Assembly (NCBI GenBank): GCA_965248675.1 | Contig: CBDFJZ010000008.1 | Location: forward strand, 1,982,307-2,046,306 | DNA length: 64,000 nucleotides | Source: UBA6627 sp965248675 | GTDB lineage: Bacteria > Chloroflexota > Dehalococcoidia > UBA2979 | Direction: 5' to 3' | Part shown: one piece after another, positions 43,351 to 53,058 of the stretch | Layout of the letters: each line of letters begins with the position of its first letter | Numbering within the stretch: position 1 is the first letter of the stretch | The notes under the pieces: generated by a model | Told to the model about the DNA's origin: nothing | The model's database searches: none | The model's input: only the letters and a program-made list of their open reading frames with translations | Position numbers and translations under genes: made by a program

Positions 43351-46300
43351 TTAGCTACAGCCGGTCGTCGTCCCGCAGGCCATGCACTTCAAGCAGGTTC
43401 CGCTGCGGACCATCATCAGCTGGCCGCACTCGGGACAGGGGTCGCCCTCGAAGCCGGACTGGCGCGCCTGCTCGAGCCGGATCGTCTCGCGCTCCCGCTC
43501 GGCGACGACGGTGGTCGTCACCTCGACGACGCTCGACGCCGCGAGGCCTGCCGTCAGCTGAGGTGCCGCGCCGTTGCTCGACACCGGCGCCGGCGTCGCC
43601 TGCGCTCCGACGTCGACCGGGATGTCGTCGTCCGCGCTCGGGTCGGTGGTGAGGTCGACCGGCCCGACATGCGTGAGGTCCTCGCGGCCGAGGTAGGTGA
43701 CGGCCAGCTCGCGGAAGATGTAGTCGACGATCGAGGTCGAGAACTGGATGCGGTCGTGGCCGGTCACCATCCCGTTCGGCTCGAACTTGGTGAAGACGAA
43801 GGTGTCCACGAACTTCTGGAGCGGGACGCCGTACTGGAGCCCCATCGACACGGCGATCGCGAAGCAGTTCATCAGGCTGCGGAAGGCGGCGCCATCCTTG
43901 GCCGTGTCGATGAAGACCTCACCGAGGCGCGGGGCGTCGCCGTTCTCCGAGTCGAAGTCGCCGGCGTGGATGTAGATCGTGTGTCCACCGACCTTGGCCT
44001 TCTGTGAGTAGCCGGCGCGGCGCGACGGCAGCCGCTCGCGCTCACCGCGGCGCAGCTCTTGCAGCATCTGCTGGGCCGCCAGGATCGCCGGGTGCTCGAG
44101 GGCGGCGCTCTCTTCTTCCTCGTCACCGTCATACGCGTCGAAGTCGTCGAACGCGGATGTGGCCAGCGGCTGCGAAAGCTTGGAACCGTCGCGGTACAGC
44201 GCGAGCGCCTTGACCATCGAGGTCGCCGCGGCGGCGTAGACGTCCTTCACGTCGTCGACCGTTGCGTCTGCCGGCATGTTGATCGTCTTGCTGATCGCGC
44301 CCGAGAGGAACGGCTGGGCCGCTGCCATCGTGCGCACGTGTGCCATCGGCTCGATGTAGCGCGTGCCGTACTTCCCGCATTTGTTGGCGCAGTCGAAGAC
44401 CGCGTAGTGCGCCTCCCGGAGCTGCGGCGCGCCCTCGAGCGTCATCCGCCCGAGGATGTAGTCGTTCGCCGCCTCGATCTGCGCGGCGCTGAAGCCGAGC
44501 GCGGCGAGCATGTCGAAGCCGGGGCTGTCGAGCTGCTCCTCAGTGAGGCCGAGCACGTCGCTGCAGAACTCGTCGCCGAGCTGGTGCCGGTTGAACACGA
44601 AGCTGACGTGGAAGGCAGTCCCAAGCGCCTCGTCGAGCGCATCGAGCACGGGCTGCGTGAAGCCGCGCTCGGCGAGCGAGACGCGGTTGATCAGCGGAGC
44701 GCTCTCGAGGTGCTGCGTGCCGACCGCGTAGGCGACGATCTTGTCGGCCTGGCTGCGCGAGTAGCCGAGGCGCCGCAGCGCGGTCGGCACCGACTCGTTG
44801 ATGATCCGGAAGTAGCCGCCGCCGGCCAGCTTCTTGAACTTCACAAGCGCGAAGTCCGGCTCGACGCCGGTCGTGTCGCAGTCCATCAGCAGGCCGATCG
44901 TGCCGGTCGGGGCGATCAGCGTCGTCTGCGCGTTGCGGTAGCCGTGCTGCTCGCCGAGCGCCAGCGCCTGGTCCCAGCTCGCGCGCGCGCGTTCCAGCAG
45001 ATCGGCCGGACAGAACGCCTCGTTGATGCCGTGCGGTAGGACGGTCAGGTCCTCGAAGTCCGCGGCGGGCGCGTCGTATGCGGCGTGGCGGTGGTTGCGG
45101 ATCACGCGCAGCATCGCCTCGCGATTCTCGTCGTAGCGCGGGAATGCGCCCAGCGCGCCGGCCATCTCGGCCGACGTCGCGTAGGAGGCGCCTGTCAGGA
45201 TCGAGGTCAGCGCGCCGGTCCAGGCGAGCGCTTCCGGCGAGTCGTACGGGATGCCCTCGAGCATCAGCAGCGCGCCGAGGTTGGCGTAGCCCAGCCCGAG
45301 CGTGCGGTAGTCGTACGACAGCTCGGCGATGATCTCGCTCGGGTACTGCGCCATCAGCACCGAGATCTCGAGCACGATCGTCCACAGCCGGATCGCGTGC
45401 TGGTAGCCCTCGAGGTCGAACTCGCCGCTCTCGAGGTCGGTGAAGGCCAGCAGGTTGATCGACGCGAGGTTGCACGCGGTGTCGTCCAGGAACATGTACT
45501 CGCTGCACGGGTTCGAGCCATTGATGCGGCCGCCGGCGGGCGCGGTGTGCCACTCGTTGATCGTGGTGTCGAACTGGAGCCCGGGGTCGGCGGACTGCCA
45601 GGCGGCGCGGCCGATCCGGTCCCAGAGGTCGCGGGCGCGGACGGTCTTGTGGATCTCGCCATCGGTGCGGCGGACGAGATCCCAATCGTTGTCCCCCCCA
45701 ACCGCCTGCATGAAGTCCGCGGTGAGGCGGACCGAGTTGTTGGAGTTCTGGCCGGAGACGGTGATGTACGCCTCGCCCTGCCAGTCGGTGTCGAACTCGC
45801 GAAAGTCGATCTCCTCTTCGCCCTGAGCGACGAGCTGGAGCACGCGCTGGACGAATGCTTCCGGCACGCCGTCGCGGCGCGCGCGGTTCACGGCCTTCCG
45901 CAGCGCGCGGTTCGCGCGCGGGTCGACGCCGTCGGCGGAGGCCTCGAGCACGTGCGTCAGGTGGCGGCGGATCATCCGCGAGCCGGCCACCATCGCCGCG
46001 ACCTTCTGCTCCTCGTTCACCTTCCAGTCGATGAAGTCCTCGACGTCCGGGTGGTCAGCGTTGACGATCACCATCTTCGCCGCGCGCCGGGTGGTGCCAC
46101 CGGATTTGATCGCGCCGGCGGCGCGGTCGCCGATCTTGAGGAACGACATCAGCCCCGAGGACTTGCCCCCGCCCGAGAGGTTCTCGTTCTCGCCTCGGAT
46201 CGAGGAGAAATTGGAGCCGGTCCCGGAGCCGTACTTGAAGATCCGCGCTTCGCGGGTCCAGAGGTCCATGATCCCGCCCTCGTTGACGAGGTCGTCCTGC

Positions 46301-46887
46301 ACGGACTGGATGAAGCAGGCGTGCGGCTGCGGACGCGCGTAGGCGCTGCTTGAGCGCGTCATCTGGCCGCTGTCCGGGTCGACGTAGGAGTGACCCTGGG
46401 CGGGGCCTTCGATGCCGTAAGCCCAGTGCAGCCCGGTGTTGAACCACTGCGGCGAGTTCGGCGCGGTGCGCTGCGTCGCCATCATGTGCGCGAGCTCGTC
46501 GTAGAACGCGTGCGCGTCTTCGTCGCCGTCGAAGTAGCCGTAGCGCTGGCCCCAGTACGTCCATGTGCCGGCGAGGCGGTGGAACGCCTGGCGCGCGTCG
46601 CGCTCACCGCTCATCTCCGTGCCCTCGACCGGGACCGAGGCCTGCAGCCACTCCGGCACGCCGTCTTCCTCGACGCGGCGCGACTCGGCCGGCACGCCCG
46701 CCTTGCGGAAGTACTTCTGCGCCATGATGTCGGTCGCGACCTGTGAGAACTGGGCCGGCATCTGAATGTCTTCCGCCTCGGAGACGACGGAGCCGTCCGG
46801 GTTGACGATGCGGGAGCTGCGCGCCTCGAAGGGAACGCCTTCGAACGGGTCGCGTCCGGCGGTGGTGAAGCGGCGAGCGATACGCAT
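43351..46887 (-). CDS. nrdJ: Adenosylcobalamin-dependent (class II) ribonucleotide reductase
   Basis: About 1178 residues, the usual length of large class II enzymes without an intein. The active-site Cys and surrounding sequence (ARPQPHACFIQSVQDDL), the NxCxE radical site (INGSNPCSEYMFLDDTA), the specificity region TGLHWAYGIEGPAQGHSY, and the C-terminal zinc ribbon (CPECGQLMMVRSG, CLKCMACG) are intact. It converts ribonucleotides to deoxyribonucleotides with cobalamin and a thiol reductant, independently of oxygen. ATG 46885-46887 was chosen; ATG 46897 adds four residues. No NrdR box or cobalamin riboswitch was recognised upstream. It requires B12 uptake or synthesis elsewhere. Confidence 0.97.
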   Translation of the reverse strand: MRIARRFTTAGRDPFEGVPFEARSSRIVNPDGSVVSEAEDIQMPAQFSQVATDIMAQKYFRKAGVPAESRRVEEDGVPEWLQASVPVEGTEMSGERDARQAFHRLAGTWTYWGQRYGYFDGDEDAHAFYDELAHMMATQRTAPNSPQWFNTGLHWAYGIEGPAQGHSYVDPDSGQMTRSSSAYARPQPHACFIQSVQDDLVNEGGIMDLWTREARIFKYGSGTGSNFSSIRGENENLSGGGKSSGLMSFLKIGDRAAGAIKSGGTTRRAAKMVIVNADHPDVEDFIDWKVNEEQKVAAMVAGSRMIRRHLTHVLEASADGVDPRANRALRKAVNRARRDGVPEAFVQRVLQLVAQGEEEIDFREFDTDWQGEAYITVSGQNSNNSVRLTADFMQAVGGDNDWDLVRRTDGEIHKTVRARDLWDRIGRAAWQSADPGLQFDTTINEWHTAPAGGRINGSNPCSEYMFLDDTACNLASINLLAFTDLESGEFDLEGYQHAIRLWTIVLEISVLMAQYPSEIIAELSYDYRTLGLGYANLGALLMLEGIPYDSPEALAWTGALTSILTGASYATSAEMAGALGAFPRYDENREAMLRVIRNHRHAAYDAPAADFEDLTVLPHGINEAFCPADLLERARASWDQALALGEQHGYRNAQTTLIAPTGTIGLLMDCDTTGVEPDFALVKFKKLAGGGYFRIINESVPTALRRLGYSRSQADKIVAYAVGTQHLESAPLINRVSLAERGFTQPVLDALDEALGTAFHVSFVFNRHQLGDEFCSDVLGLTEEQLDSPGFDMLAALGFSAAQIEAANDYILGRMTLEGAPQLREAHYAVFDCANKCGKYGTRYIEPMAHVRTMAAAQPFLSGAISKTINMPADATVDDVKDVYAAAATSMVKALALYRDGSKLSQPLATSAFDDFDAYDGDEEEESAALEHPAILAAQQMLQELRRGERERLPSRRAGYSQKAKVGGHTIYIHAGDFDSENGDAPRLGEVFIDTAKDGAAFRSLMNCFAIAVSMGLQYGVPLQKFVDTFVFTKFEPNGMVTGHDRIQFSTSIVDYIFRELAVTYLGREDLTHVGPVDLTTDPSADDDIPVDVGAQATPAPVSSNGAAPQLTAGLAASSVVEVTTTVVAERERETIRLEQARQSGFEGDPCPECGQLMMVRSGTCLKCMACGTTTGCS

Positions 46888-47126
46888 GGTGGGGTCCATT
46901 TCGCGCCGCGAGCGTGGGAGCGGGCGGCGACTACGAGGCCGTGCGGGCGGGGGTGCTGGGGAGTGCCCGGCGAAGCCCGAATCAAGCCTGAGAACTGCTT
47001 ACCAGCGCTAGCACCTAAGCTGTGCGGGGAGAGGATGATGCGCGCACCGAGAGGGCGTTGTCAAGGCTTCCGAGTAGACGTGTACTTACGTTAGCAGTAC
47101 TGGTGTTCTACGTTCTGTCGCGAGCC

Positions 47127-48383
47127 CTATTCGACCTCGACAAACCCGAGGACCACGGGCATCTCGGCCCGACCGATCAGCTCGCCTTCCAGCAAGATGT
47201 TCGCTGGCCAGTGGGTGCACTCATCGGTCCGGATCAGACCGTCGGCCCGCCTGCGGGCGCCTGCGTGTGCGACGTTCGAGCACGAAAAGCTGATCGCGCG
47301 CTCGCCGTACCAGGCGTCGCGCAGCTCGACGCCCGACGCCGCCTCCCGCACAGACCCGTCCACCCCGAGGACGAACCAGCGCGGCTGGTCGATCGTCCAA
47401 TCGCAGGATTCGTTGCCCGTCCCGATCGTCCGCACCTGGAACGCGAACTCCGACCCATGGGGCGCCCACTCCCACGGCGACAGCGCCAGCGCGCCATCCT
47501 CGAAACTCGCGAGGGGGGCGCCATCGTCGACGGAGAACAGCTCGATCCGGCTCCCGCTGACGAAGTCGCACCCCTGCGCCGTCGGCCCATGTGCCAGCAG
47601 ACGGCCATCGAACGAGGCCGTGACGAACCCGCTGACCGCTAGCTCGCGGACGCCGCCGTCAGCCTCGAGGATGGCCTAACCGCCGGGACGCTCGGTCGCA
47701 GTGACGCCGCGCAGCAGCGCCGGCTCGTCCGGTGCACCGACGACCCTCGGCTCGGGGTCGCCGAAGCCGCCGTAATCGACCGCATCCACCTCGCGCAGGA
47801 CGGCACCGCTCGCCACCTCGATCCAGCGCAGCGCGACCGGCTCGCCGACGTCGCGCTGCATCGAGGCGACGACGATCTTGCCGGTCGCGTCGACGGCAAG
47901 ACCGGTGATGAGGTGATCCGGCGGCGCGGCAAGCAGTTGCTCGCGGCCGCCACCGAAGTCGTAGCGCCAGAGCAGATCGCCGAAGTTCACCAGCACGTAG
48001 CGGCCGGCGAGCAAGCTTTCCTGCGGCTGGCGGGTCGGCTCCCCGATCGAGATCCGCCCGATCTCGGTATTCGTGCCGGCATCCCAGATCGTGACCTCCG
48101 TGCTCGGGCGGCTGACGTCGAACGGGTTCTCGTCCTCTGCGACAGACCGATACAGCAGCAACGGCCCGATCGCTCCGACCGGCAGCCCGCCGCCATCGAG
48201 GTCGATGCGCGGCAGCGGGGTCGAGGTGGCGGTGGGTGTCGCGCCGACGGGCGTCGCGGCCACGCCTCGAGGCGTGGTGGTCGGGCGCTCTGCGGGCGTG
48301 GCTGCCGCCTTGCGATCGGCGCTTGCGGGACCGCACGCGGCGAGGAGCAGCAGCACTCCGAGGACGATCGACCGCGTCTTCAC
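47127..48383 (-). pseudogene. Lipoprotein with repeated-strand (propeller-like) domain, split by an in-frame TAG
   Basis: From ATG 48381-48383 a lipoprotein signal (VLGVLLLLAACGPAS) and a Thr/Pro linker precede repeated beta segments of the WD/PD40-like kind (STEVTIWDAGTNTEIG, GKIVVASMQRDVGE). The frame meets TAG at 47676-47678 (ATERPGG, stop). It then continues without any other stop to 47127 with the same kind of sequence (ILEADGGVRELAVSGFVTAS, IELFSVDDGAPLASFEDG, WEWAPHGSEFAF). The full length would be about 418 residues with one stop. Either a nonsense change split the gene, or the TAG is an error. The two halves read as one protein. Confidence 0.6.
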
Positions 48384-48448
48384 GCCGGCACTGTAGCCCG
48401 CCGCGCCGCACCCCCGGGCGTAGTATCGCGCCCGAAGGGGGCGATCCC

Positions 48449-49522
48449 ATGCGCTTTGGCCTGTTCTTTCTCCTCGAAAAGCCCGAGGGCGGCGACGACG
48501 CCTCGGTATACGATCACACGCTGGAGCAGATCCGCGTCGCCGACGAGCTGGGATACGACTACGTCTGGCTCGCCGAGCACCGCTTCACCCGCTACGGCAT
48601 CGCGCCGGACACGCTGGTGCTTGCGGCCGCCGCGGCGGCGGTGACGAAGCGTGTCCGCATTGGTACCGCGGTGATCGTCCTCCCCTTCCACGATCCCGTG
48701 CTGCTGGCGGAGCAGGTCGCCATGGTCGACGTGATCAGCGGCGGCCGCTTCGACTTCGGCACCGGGCGCGGCTACCAGGCCGGCGAGTTCCGAGGCCTGG
48801 GCGTACCGATGGACGAGAGCCGCACCCGCTACGAGGAGGTGATGGACATCTGCGTCGGCCTCTGGACGCAGGACCACTTCAGCTACCAGGGCCAGCACTA
48901 CCAGGTCGACGACGTCACGATCGAGCCGAAGCCTGTGCAGAAACCGCACCCGCCGATCTGGGTGACGGCGATGCGCACGCCGGCCACCTTCGAGTACGCC
49001 GCCGACCGCGGCTACGGGATCATCAGCGGCAACCCCTACCGCTTCGATCCGCAATTCCGCGAGGCTTACCTGGTCTACCGCGACACGCTCACGGCGATCG
49101 GCAAGCCCGAGCTGATCAAGCAGTTCTGGGCGCTCGCGCCCACGTTCGTCCACGAGGATCGCGAGCAGGCGCGAGAGCTCCCCCGCGCCAGCGCGGACTC
49201 CTATCGCGAGGCGTTCGCGCAATACGGCACCCCGCGCCAGACGGACGGCGCGCTGCCCGGCGGCTACGAGCGGTACGGCGAAGGCTGGGACGGTGCGCGC
49301 AACTCCGAGTACGACCAGGCGCTCGACACGCTCAGCTACCTCAACGGCGACGTCGCCGAGGTGACCGACAAACTCCGCCAGAGCGCCGAGCTGGGGATGG
49401 AAGACTTCATCCTCTGGATGAACCGCGGCGGCGCCATCCCCCAGCACGAGGTGCTCAAGTCAATGGAGCTCTTCGCCTCGAAGGTGATGCCCCAGTTCCA
49501 GAGCACGCCCGCCACCGCCTGA
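48449..49522 (+). CDS. LLM class flavin/F420-dependent oxidoreductase
   Basis: A 357-residue luciferase-fold protein from ATG 48449, with GAAGGGGG eight bases upstream. Typical segments are MRFGLFFLLEKPEGG, YDYVWLAEHRFTRYGI, RVRIGTAVIVLPFHDPVLLA, DVISGGRFDFGTGRGYQAGE and QKPHPPIWVTAMRTP. The layout is that of alkane/luciferase-like monooxygenases that use FMN or F420. Substrate unknown. It is divergent from the lipoprotein gene, 65 bases away. Confidence 0.9.
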   Translation: MRFGLFFLLEKPEGGDDASVYDHTLEQIRVADELGYDYVWLAEHRFTRYGIAPDTLVLAAAAAAVTKRVRIGTAVIVLPFHDPVLLAEQVAMVDVISGGRFDFGTGRGYQAGEFRGLGVPMDESRTRYEEVMDICVGLWTQDHFSYQGQHYQVDDVTIEPKPVQKPHPPIWVTAMRTPATFEYAADRGYGIISGNPYRFDPQFREAYLVYRDTLTAIGKPELIKQFWALAPTFVHEDREQARELPRASADSYREAFAQYGTPRQTDGALPGGYERYGEGWDGARNSEYDQALDTLSYLNGDVAEVTDKLRQSAELGMEDFILWMNRGGAIPQHEVLKSMELFASKVMPQFQSTPATA

Positions 49523-50299
49523 CCGCGGCGCGCTCGCACCTTCCGAGGGCGAGCGTGTCCTTCGCCGAGGTCCGGCGGCGCCGGGCGAGTCGAAGGGCAA
49601 CATCGCACCGTTCACCCGGCCAGTGCGCCGGGCGCCGAGACTGCTGGCGCCTCCCCGGACGAAGTGTCCGGTAGCCGCTGCGTCAGATCGGGCGGCGTGA
49701 ACACCTCGTTGCGGGCGCCAGCCGCCCACGGCGCAGATCGCGGTGAGCCCCGGTGCGCCCGACGGACCCAGCGCCCCGAGGTTGCGTCCCAGCGGCGTGT
49801 GCCTAGCGGTACCGGAAGCCGCTTGTTCAAGACGCCCCACACAGTCTCCGACCCCCACCGAGACGAAACACCCCGCCCGCCGGCCAACGAAGCTGACGAC
49901 GGGCGCGCGGCCCCCCGGCTTTGAGGGGTCCCGGGGACCCTCGCCCGTAGGGCGATCACACTCGGAGACCGTCCCCGGGCGGGGGTGTCGGGGGCGAGCG
50001 CCCCCGACGAACGAAGCGACCTCCGGCGCCCGCGGGTAGCACAACACCAGCCGCCCACCTCGGAGGCCGTGCGGTCACCTCCGGTGCGCCCGTCGCGTAG
50101 GCGACCAGAGCACCACAGCTCAGCGGCGGACACCCCGACGCTGGGGTTCCAGGCCTCCGTCCAGTCACACCGCCGTTGGACGCCGACATGCAAACAAAGC
50201 CGAAGGCACGGCTCGCCCGACACCTGATCCACGTGCGCAGGTGACGCCGCGTGTCCGACCTGTCGCGTCTACTCGCGGATAGAACAGGCTCGTCGCGTG
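49523..50299. other. 777-base stretch without a credible gene; strong hairpin at 49987-50008
   Basis: Open frames exist on both strands but all have shadow composition (Arg, Ser, Gly and Pro runs) and no ribosome site. A perfect hairpin GTCGGGGGC-GAGC-GCCCCCGAC lies at 49987-50008 and shorter GC-rich inverted repeats at about 49924-49982. It could hold transcript ends for the flanking genes, both of which stop here. Confidence 0.5.
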
Positions 50300-51610
50300 C
50301 TACTCGGTGGCCGCCCCCACGATCGCCTCGATCTCGTCCGGGTCGCTCGGGATGTGGCCGCTGAGGTTCTGATGCCCGTCGGCTGTGATCAGGATGTCGT
50401 CCTCGATGCGGATGCCAATCCCGCGGTACGGCTCCGGGATCTCCTGGTTGTCCGGCGCGAGGTAGAGCCCCGGTTCGACGGTGAAGCACATGCCGGGGCG
50501 CAGCTCGACCGACTCCTCGCCGTCCCGGTAGCGCCCGACGTCGTGCACGTCCATCCCCAGCCAGTGCGACGTCGAGTGCATGTAGAACGGCCGGTACGCG
50601 TCGTCCTCGATCAGCTGCCCGACGTCGCCCTCGAGGATGCCGAGCTCCACGAGGCCTTCCACCAGCACCCGCAGTGTCGCCTCGTGGACGCCGTCGAAGC
50701 GCGCGCCGGGCTGGGCGGCGGCGATTCCGGCGCGTTGCGCGCGCAGCACCACGTCGTAGACGGCGCGCTGCTCCGGCGTGAACTTGCCGTTCACGGGCCA
50801 CGTTCGGGTCACGTCGGCCGTGTAGTAGTCCCACTCGGCGCCCGCGTCGATCAGCAGCAGGTCGCCGTCGCGTAGCTCCTTGCGGTTCGTCGTGTAGTGG
50901 AGAATGCACGAGTCGTGGGCGCCGGCGACGATCGAGGGGTAGCCGTTGCGCCGCGATCCAAGGCGGCGGAACTCCGCCTCCATCATCGCCTGCACCTCGT
51001 ACTCGTGCATGCCGGGGCGCGTCGTGCGCATCGCCAGCTCGAAGCCGTTCGCGGTGAGGCTGACGGCGCGACTCAGCGCCGCCGCCTCGGGCTCTGACTT
51101 GTGCAGACGCATCTCGTCGACGAGCGGGCTGGGATCGCTGAGGCTGACCAGCGCCCTCGCCCCCCGCTGAGCGCCCTGACGCCGGCGGGCCACATGCGTC
51201 GAGACGAGCGCGTCGACCTCGTCGTCGACCCCCAGCGGGTAATAGAGCGTCTCGATCTCCGCGAGGAGTTCTGGGAGGCGCTGCTTCAGCTCCTCGATCG
51301 GGTAGGCCTCGTCGGCGCCGTAGTCCGCGATCACACCATCGATGCCGGTGCGGGCGCCGACCCAGATCGCCATGTCCGGATCGTGCGGCCGGACGAACAT
51401 GACGAAGGGCGCCTCGGCGCCGGGCCGCAGCAGCGCGATCGTGTCGGGCTCATCGAAGCCGGTCAGGTAGTAGAACGTCGAGTCCTGGCGGAAGTCGTAC
51501 ATGACGTTGGAGTTCCTCGTCACCTCGCGGGCGGAGACGAAGATCGCGGCCGTGTGGTCGGCTGCGGCGCGCATCGTTTCCATCAGTTCGGCTTGGCGCT
51601 CAGCGAACAT
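50300..51610 (-). CDS. pepP: Xaa-Pro aminopeptidase
   Basis: A 436-residue metallopeptidase of family M24B. The N-terminal creatinase-like domain (TFYYLTGFDEPDTIALLRPG, MFVRPHDPDMAIWVG) leads into the pita-bread catalytic domain. Five metal ligands are in place: GDLLLIDAGAEWDYYTADVT (two Asp), MHSTSHWLGMDVHDVG (His), MCFTVEPGLYLA (Glu) and IGIRIEDDILIT (Glu). It removes N-terminal residues preceding proline. The ATG at 51608-51610 follows GGAACGGAGACGAAG. A fragment of the tauE 3' end lies 75 bases upstream of the start. Confidence 0.95.
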   Translation of the reverse strand: MFAERQAELMETMRAAADHTAAIFVSAREVTRNSNVMYDFRQDSTFYYLTGFDEPDTIALLRPGAEAPFVMFVRPHDPDMAIWVGARTGIDGVIADYGADEAYPIEELKQRLPELLAEIETLYYPLGVDDEVDALVSTHVARRRQGAQRGARALVSLSDPSPLVDEMRLHKSEPEAAALSRAVSLTANGFELAMRTTRPGMHEYEVQAMMEAEFRRLGSRRNGYPSIVAGAHDSCILHYTTNRKELRDGDLLLIDAGAEWDYYTADVTRTWPVNGKFTPEQRAVYDVVLRAQRAGIAAAQPGARFDGVHEATLRVLVEGLVELGILEGDVGQLIEDDAYRPFYMHSTSHWLGMDVHDVGRYRDGEESVELRPGMCFTVEPGLYLAPDNQEIPEPYRGIGIRIEDDILITADGHQNLSGHIPSDPDEIEAIVGAATE

Positions 51611-51685
51611 CGTCTTCGTCTCCGTTCCTGGCGATCACTCTACGTGCGCTGAGCGCGGGGTGACTGGCGTTCGCTCCTGCTCCGA

Positions 51686-51780
51686 TGGACCAAACGCGTT
51701 GCTCTGCCTACTCAAACGCCCCGAACGCGGTGCGGACGGCGACGATGAACAACCCGAAGGCGAGCGCCTGCATCACGAAC
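51686..51780 (-). repeat. Direct repeat of the tauE 3' end (copy at 53712-53806)
   Basis: The last 23 codons of TauE (ALAFGLFIVAARTAFGAFE, stop TAG) are found again here as ALAFGLFIVAVRTAFGAFE, with about 10 base changes in 95. Flanks differ. The two copies lie 2026 bases apart in the same orientation and bracket the SLATT and TIR remnants. Confidence 0.85.
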
Positions 51781-51867
51781 GTCGCGAACGCAAACGCCTC
51801 GAACCTGGTTTACGTAGCCACGAGGAGCTGGGTTCAATCCCGCTGCGGGAGTCTTCGACAGCCAGGG

Positions 51868-52473
51868 TCACTCGCTGCTCACGGCTGGCATCGCCAGCGC
51901 CTCGTTGAGGCGCGCCACCCCTGCACGAGTGCTCTCGCCAGCCTCGAGCCACTCCCGGTGTTCCACCGACAGCTGTTCGTGCAAAGCCGCGACGAACTCC
52001 GTCAGTGCACCAACATTCCCGCCCGCCACAGCCGTTCGCACCTCGTCGAGGCGCGCCGACAGCTCGCTCAGCGCGTCGTACGTTCTTCCGTACCGTTCCG
52101 CATTACGTCCGTCCTGCGTGATCGCCTCTCGCGTCGCTCCGTAGCCGGCTACGGCCGCTGCGGCCACTCCTAGTACGCCCAGCCCGGCCCACTCTGACGT
52201 CCCCGCCCACGTTCCCGCGCCCGCTCCGCCGGTGGCGATCGCTGCGAGGATCACCGCCGCTCCTTCCGCGATCGTCCCTCGGTCGGCCGACCGCTGGTGC
52301 TCGTGTCGTCGAACCCGGTAGTACGCCACCTGCACCTCGAGCTCGTACCGGCGGAAATACTCGAATGCCAGCAGTCGCAACGGCACCCCGCGGCTCTTCT
52401 CCTCCGGCACCTTCGAGGTGATCAGCTCGAAATACCGGTGCCGATACGTCTCGGCCAGCGCTCGCGCGCTCAT
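51868..52473 (-). CDS. SLATT-like membrane effector, second half
   Basis: A 201-residue protein. It opens with MSARALAETYRHRYFELI and FRRYELEVQVAYYRVRRHEH, then two membrane helices (EGAAVILAAIATGGAGAGTW, GLGVLGVAAAAVAGYGATRE). The helical tail NAERYGRTYDALSELSARLD and LHEQLSVEHREWLEAGES is typical of SLATT (SMODS/SLOG-associated two-helix) proteins, predicted pore-forming effectors of nucleotide-activated defence systems. It starts with ATG immediately after the TGA of the upstream frame and in the same frame, so the two probably derive from one protein. Confidence 0.62.
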   Translation of the reverse strand: MSARALAETYRHRYFELITSKVPEEKSRGVPLRLLAFEYFRRYELEVQVAYYRVRRHEHQRSADRGTIAEGAAVILAAIATGGAGAGTWAGTSEWAGLGVLGVAAAAVAGYGATREAITQDGRNAERYGRTYDALSELSARLDEVRTAVAGGNVGALTEFVAALHEQLSVEHREWLEAGESTRAGVARLNEALAMPAVSSE

Positions 52474-52878
52474 TCACCGCCGTAGCAGACCGCGCCGCTT
52501 CACTTGAAAAAGCAGGAATGCGGCGACCGATCCCGTCGCCACCCCCGCTAGGCCGACTGTCACCTGCAACCATTGCGCCGACTCCCCGATCAACGCCACC
52601 GCCATCACCGACCCACCGAGGATCGTTGTGACAGCAACCATCAGATTCGCCAGCTGCGCCGTACGCCGAAACGCCTGCTGGCCCTGCACGGCCTGCTCGT
52701 CGTACTCCTCGTACTGGCGCGCGGCCGTGCTTACCGCTGCGCCCTCCAACAGTCGCGCCAGCGGCGGCGCCTGCTTCCGCAACCGCGCCGCCTGGATTGT
52801 GGGCTCGAGCACGAAGTCGTTCGGTTCCCCCGTGCCCACGATGGCTCGTGCTTGATCGATAGCCTCGGGCTTGTTCAC
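52474..52878 (-). CDS. SLATT-like membrane effector, first half (same frame as the next gene, split by TGA)
   Basis: About 134 residues from GTG 52876-52878, with GGGAG seven bases upstream. It has an acidic leader, helices including SRLLEGAAVSTAARQ-like and RQYEEYDEQAVQGQQAFRRT, and two membrane segments (LMVAVTTILGGSVMAVALIG, VTVGLAGVATGSVAAFLLF). It ends LLRR, TGA at 52474-52476. The next frame begins with ATG and reads on as WMSARALAE-like if TGA were Trp. The pair would form one four-helix DUF4231/SLATT protein. Whether TGA is a mutation, an error or a real gene boundary is open. Confidence 0.55.
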   Translation of the reverse strand: MNKPEAIDQARAIVGTGEPNDFVLEPTIQAARLRKQAPPLARLLEGAAVSTAARQYEEYDEQAVQGQQAFRRTAQLANLMVAVTTILGGSVMAVALIGESAQWLQVTVGLAGVATGSVAAFLLFQVKRRGLLRR

Positions 52879-53058
52879 GGGCTCACTCCCTGATTCCAGC
52901 GTCACCGTAGTTCCGTTTCGGTTCGCTCGGTGTCGTTCGCAGCCCGAGCAACAGCGCAGCACGGGACTCGCTCCAGCGCGGTTGATCACGCCGCAAGTGC
53001 GCCTTACACACCGCTTCGGTCGACCGAGCTATCGCAACTCACATCGAGGCCGGCGGAA

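Noticed and set aside
46900..47040. Cobalamin riboswitch before the B12-dependent reductase
   Set aside because: No B12-box-like sequence could be found on the coding strand.
47082..47100. GTACT-N9-AGTAC inverted repeat upstream of nrdJ, as an NrdR box
   Set aside because: It does not match the NrdR box pattern and only one copy was seen.
49612..50232. 206-residue open frame on the minus strand
   Set aside because: Arg, Gly, Ser and Pro-rich throughout, no ribosome site, no domain; typical of GC-rich non-coding sequence.
51800..51852. tRNA-like T-loop (GGGTTCAATCCC) upstream of the SLATT genes
   Set aside because: The loop is one base short and no acceptor, D or anticodon arms could be built.
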